From Bradyrhizobium sp. CB1717 (lineage in GTDB: Bacteria; Pseudomonadota; Alphaproteobacteria; Rhizobiales; Xanthobacteraceae), in assembly GCF_029714325.1 (NCBI RefSeq), contig NZ_CP121666.1, positions 5,270,001 to 5,334,000 on the forward strand: a stretch of 64,000 bases of DNA, read 5' to 3'. The position numbers and the translations under genes were made by a program. Every line of letters begins with the position of its first letter. Position 1 is the stretch's first letter. The notes under the pieces were generated by a model. It saw only the letters and a program-made list of their open reading frames with translations, was not told where the DNA came from and ran no database searches. Below are positions 62,189 to 64,000 of this stretch, piece by piece.

Positions 62189-63424
62189 CTACTGGCTGCG
62201 CTCGTGGCCGACCTCGCCGGTGATGACGTCGCCGAACAGCTCCCAGGCCTGCCCGTTGAAGCGCATCAGCTGCATCTGCTCGATCGGGAAGTAGTCGTCG
62301 GGCGAGGTGTTGACCATGATGCCCGGCAGCATCAGGTCGGTGTGGAAGTTCTTCAAATTGGCGGCCTGCTTCATGACGTTCTCACGGGTGAGATTGTCGC
62401 CGCACTGTTTCAGCACCTGCGCCATCGCCTCGGCCTGAACATAGCCATAGACGTTGTTGGCGTTGGCCTTGTCGCCGTCAGGATAATACTTGTCCATGAA
62501 CGCGCGCCATTTCACCACGGCGGGATCCTTGTCCCAGGTCGGGTCGGTCGGGTCTTTCAAATAGACCGTCGAGATGATGTCCTTGGCGTATTCGAGCCCG
62601 GCGGGCTTGAGCACGGAGGCGACCGAGGTCGCGGTGTTGGCGAGGAAGAATTTCGGCTTCCAGCCGAGCTCGCCGACTTTCCGGATCGCCTGCGCCGAGC
62701 CTTTGGGTGCGGCCCAGGAGAAGAAGATGTCGGCACCGGAATCGTGCAGGGCCACGATCTGGGAGTCGATCGAGGGATCGCTGACCTCGTAGGATTTGTC
62801 GGCGATGATCATGCTCGCCTTATCGCCGAGCCCGTCCTTCAGGCCCTTGAATTGGTCCTTGCCGGCGTCGTCGTTCTGCCAGAACACCGCGATCTTGCCG
62901 TTCGGAAAATTGTCGCGGATGTACTTTGCGTAGATCCGTCCCTCGCTCTGGTAGTTGGGCTGGAAGCCCATGGTCCACGGGAAATTCCTGGGATCGCCGA
63001 ACTTGGTGCCGCCGGAGGCGACGAAGAGCTGCGGCACCTTCTTCGCGTTCATGTATTTCATGATCGCGGAGTTCGAGGGCGTGCCGAGCGCCTGGAAGAT
63101 CAGGAGGACCTCGTCGCTCTCGACCAGCTTGCGTGCCTGCTCGATCGCCTTCGGCGGCGAATAGGCGTCGTCATAGCTGATGAAATTGATCTTGCGGCCG
63201 TTGATGCCGCCCTGGTCGTTGATCATCTTGAAGAAGGCGGCCTCGGTCTTGCCGATCACGCCATAGGACGACGCCGGCCCGCTATAGGGCATGATGTTGC
63301 CGATCCTGATGTCGGTGTCGGAAGCGCCGGGGTCGTATGTCTTCTGCGCCGAGGCCGGTGTCGCGGCGAGCGCTCCGGCAACAAGCATGGCGAGGGCAGC
63401 GAGATTCTTGCGACGACCCGGCAT
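62189..63424 (-). CDS. ABC transporter substrate-binding protein, branched-chain amino-acid type
   Basis: Periplasmic type I binding protein (Peripla_BP_6/LivK-like) of 411 aa. Signal MPGRRKNLAALAMLVAGALAATPASA|QKTYDPGASD. Mature features are DIRIGNIMPYSGPASSYGVIGKTEAAFFKMIN, GGINGRKINFISYDDAYSPPKAIEQARKLVE and PNGKIAVFWQNDDAGKD. Bradyrhizobium has very many paralogues, often for aromatic or amide compounds, so the ligand is open. ATG 63424 has AGGGGAGAG upstream. No permease genes are next to it. Confidence 0.94.
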   Translation of the reverse strand: MPGRRKNLAALAMLVAGALAATPASAQKTYDPGASDTDIRIGNIMPYSGPASSYGVIGKTEAAFFKMINDQGGINGRKINFISYDDAYSPPKAIEQARKLVESDEVLLIFQALGTPSNSAIMKYMNAKKVPQLFVASGGTKFGDPRNFPWTMGFQPNYQSEGRIYAKYIRDNFPNGKIAVFWQNDDAGKDQFKGLKDGLGDKASMIIADKSYEVSDPSIDSQIVALHDSGADIFFSWAAPKGSAQAIRKVGELGWKPKFFLANTATSVASVLKPAGLEYAKDIISTVYLKDPTDPTWDKDPAVVKWRAFMDKYYPDGDKANANNVYGYVQAEAMAQVLKQCGDNLTRENVMKQAANLKNFHTDLMLPGIMVNTSPDDYFPIEQMQLMRFNGQAWELFGDVITGEVGHERSQ

Positions 63425-63530
63425 CGTTCTCTCCCCTATTTTGTAGTCTTGTTTTGAGGAGAGTGTCGCAAGGAGGATTGCGGCTGGCAAGCGCGACGAT
63501 TTTCCGCGCGGTGAAACGTTGGTGCGGAAC

Positions 63531-64000
63531 TTACGCGACGCGACGCAGCAAACCGAGGGCGCGCCCATCGATCACCAGCAGCGCGCTGCCGATGACGATC
63601 GCACCCGCGATCTCGCGCATGGAGATCGGCTCACCCAGCACCAGCCATCCCAGCAGAATGGCGGTGACGGGAATGAGCAGCGTCACCAGCATGACATTGG
63701 TCGCGCCCGAGCGTCGGATGATCTGGAAGAAGACGATGTAGGCGAGCGCCGTGGATAGAGCCGCAAGGCCGAGCACCGCGAGCCACGTCGTGACACCAGG
63801 CATTGGAACACGCCACGGCTGCTCTGCAGCGCCGGCGACCACCGCCATCATCACTGTCGACGCCATCAGTTGAAACGTCGCCGTGCCGAGTGGAGGAGAG
63901 TCTTTCAACAGCCGCCGCGCCGCGAGCGCCGCAAAGCCGTAACTGAGGGCACCGCCGAGGCACAGCAGGATGCCGACCCCCTGCCCCGGCCGCGTCTCGA
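63531..64000 (-). CDS. EamA/DMT-family transporter, C-terminal half (5' end outside window)
   Basis: About 156 residues are visible: QGVGILLCLGGALSYGFAALAARRLL, then helices MASTVMMAVVAGA, WLAVLGLAALSTALAYIVFFQIIRRSGATNVMLVTLLIPVTAILLGWLVLGEPISMREIAGAIVIGSALLVIDGR. The LIPV-x-A...G...LGE block is the hallmark of the second EamA repeat of drug/metabolite transporters. The frame is open to the window end, and the first EamA repeat and start codon lie beyond 64000. Substrate unknown. Confidence 0.92.
   Translation of the reverse strand, partial: ETRPGQGVGILLCLGGALSYGFAALAARRLLKDSPPLGTATFQLMASTVMMAVVAGAAEQPWRVPMPGVTTWLAVLGLAALSTALAYIVFFQIIRRSGATNVMLVTLLIPVTAILLGWLVLGEPISMREIAGAIVIGSALLVIDGRALGLLRRVA

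Overview
The window looks like chromosomal DNA of an alphaproteobacterium close to Bradyrhizobium. Support: high GC with strong G/C third positions, Omp25/31-type barrels with NWTGFY-like starts, an iscS-sufBCDS-sufT-sufA block, class I PHA synthase, and several families of short palindromic repeats of the kind scattered in Bradyrhizobium genomes. The species call is inference. I see no phage, insertion sequence, CRISPR array, tRNA or rRNA.

Layout. 1-5.4 kb: an RND efflux operon (pump cut by the window edge) facing a TetR gene across two tandem palindromes, a TauE/SafE carrier, and a small decayed patch with a lysR stub. 5.4-10.4 kb: a haloacid dehalogenase, then glpX, hom and an aminotransferase in one leftward block, and a small lipoprotein. 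10.6-16 kb: phaC, a MAPEG protein, a secreted cysteine-containing protein, argC with a PaiB-like gene, and DedA. 16.2-25 kb: parE, two outer-membrane barrels, a short-chain dehydrogenase, a flavin monooxygenase and a secreted caspase-fold protease. 25-30.5 kb: an AraC regulator, a DEAD-box helicase, a diguanylate cyclase, a frameshifted fabA and a TfoX-like protein with a lysine-rich tail. 30.5-37.5 kb: the iron-sulfur assembly operon. 37.8-44.3 kb: a hydrolase, a GST plus SMR efflux pair with three operator-like palindromes, anmK, tyrS, an MFS carrier and DoxX. 44.5-48.2 kb: two tandem chemoreceptors with identical cytoplasmic halves. 48.3-54.4 kb: a giant AsmA-like protein, a 1-Cys BCP peroxiredoxin with a histone-like tail, and an M23 peptidase.

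54.5-62.2 kb is the most unusual part. A rightward polysaccharide operon encodes a tiny membrane protein, a glycosyltransferase fused to an ABC-2 export permease, the matching ATPase, a second glycosyltransferase and an O-antigen ligase/polymerase-like protein. It is divergent from a two-gene DUF6502-DUF5666 operon. The 127-bp shared promoter region carries two copies of a 17-bp inverted repeat, one lying exactly between the -35 and -10 boxes of the polysaccharide promoter. I propose that the DUF6502 protein, which has a helix-turn-helix-like segment, could be the local regulator; this is untested. The window closes with a branched-chain amino-acid-type binding protein and the C-terminal half of a DMT transporter.

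The real frame of the RND pump was read directly from the reverse complement. Residue numbers refer to the start codons chosen here.
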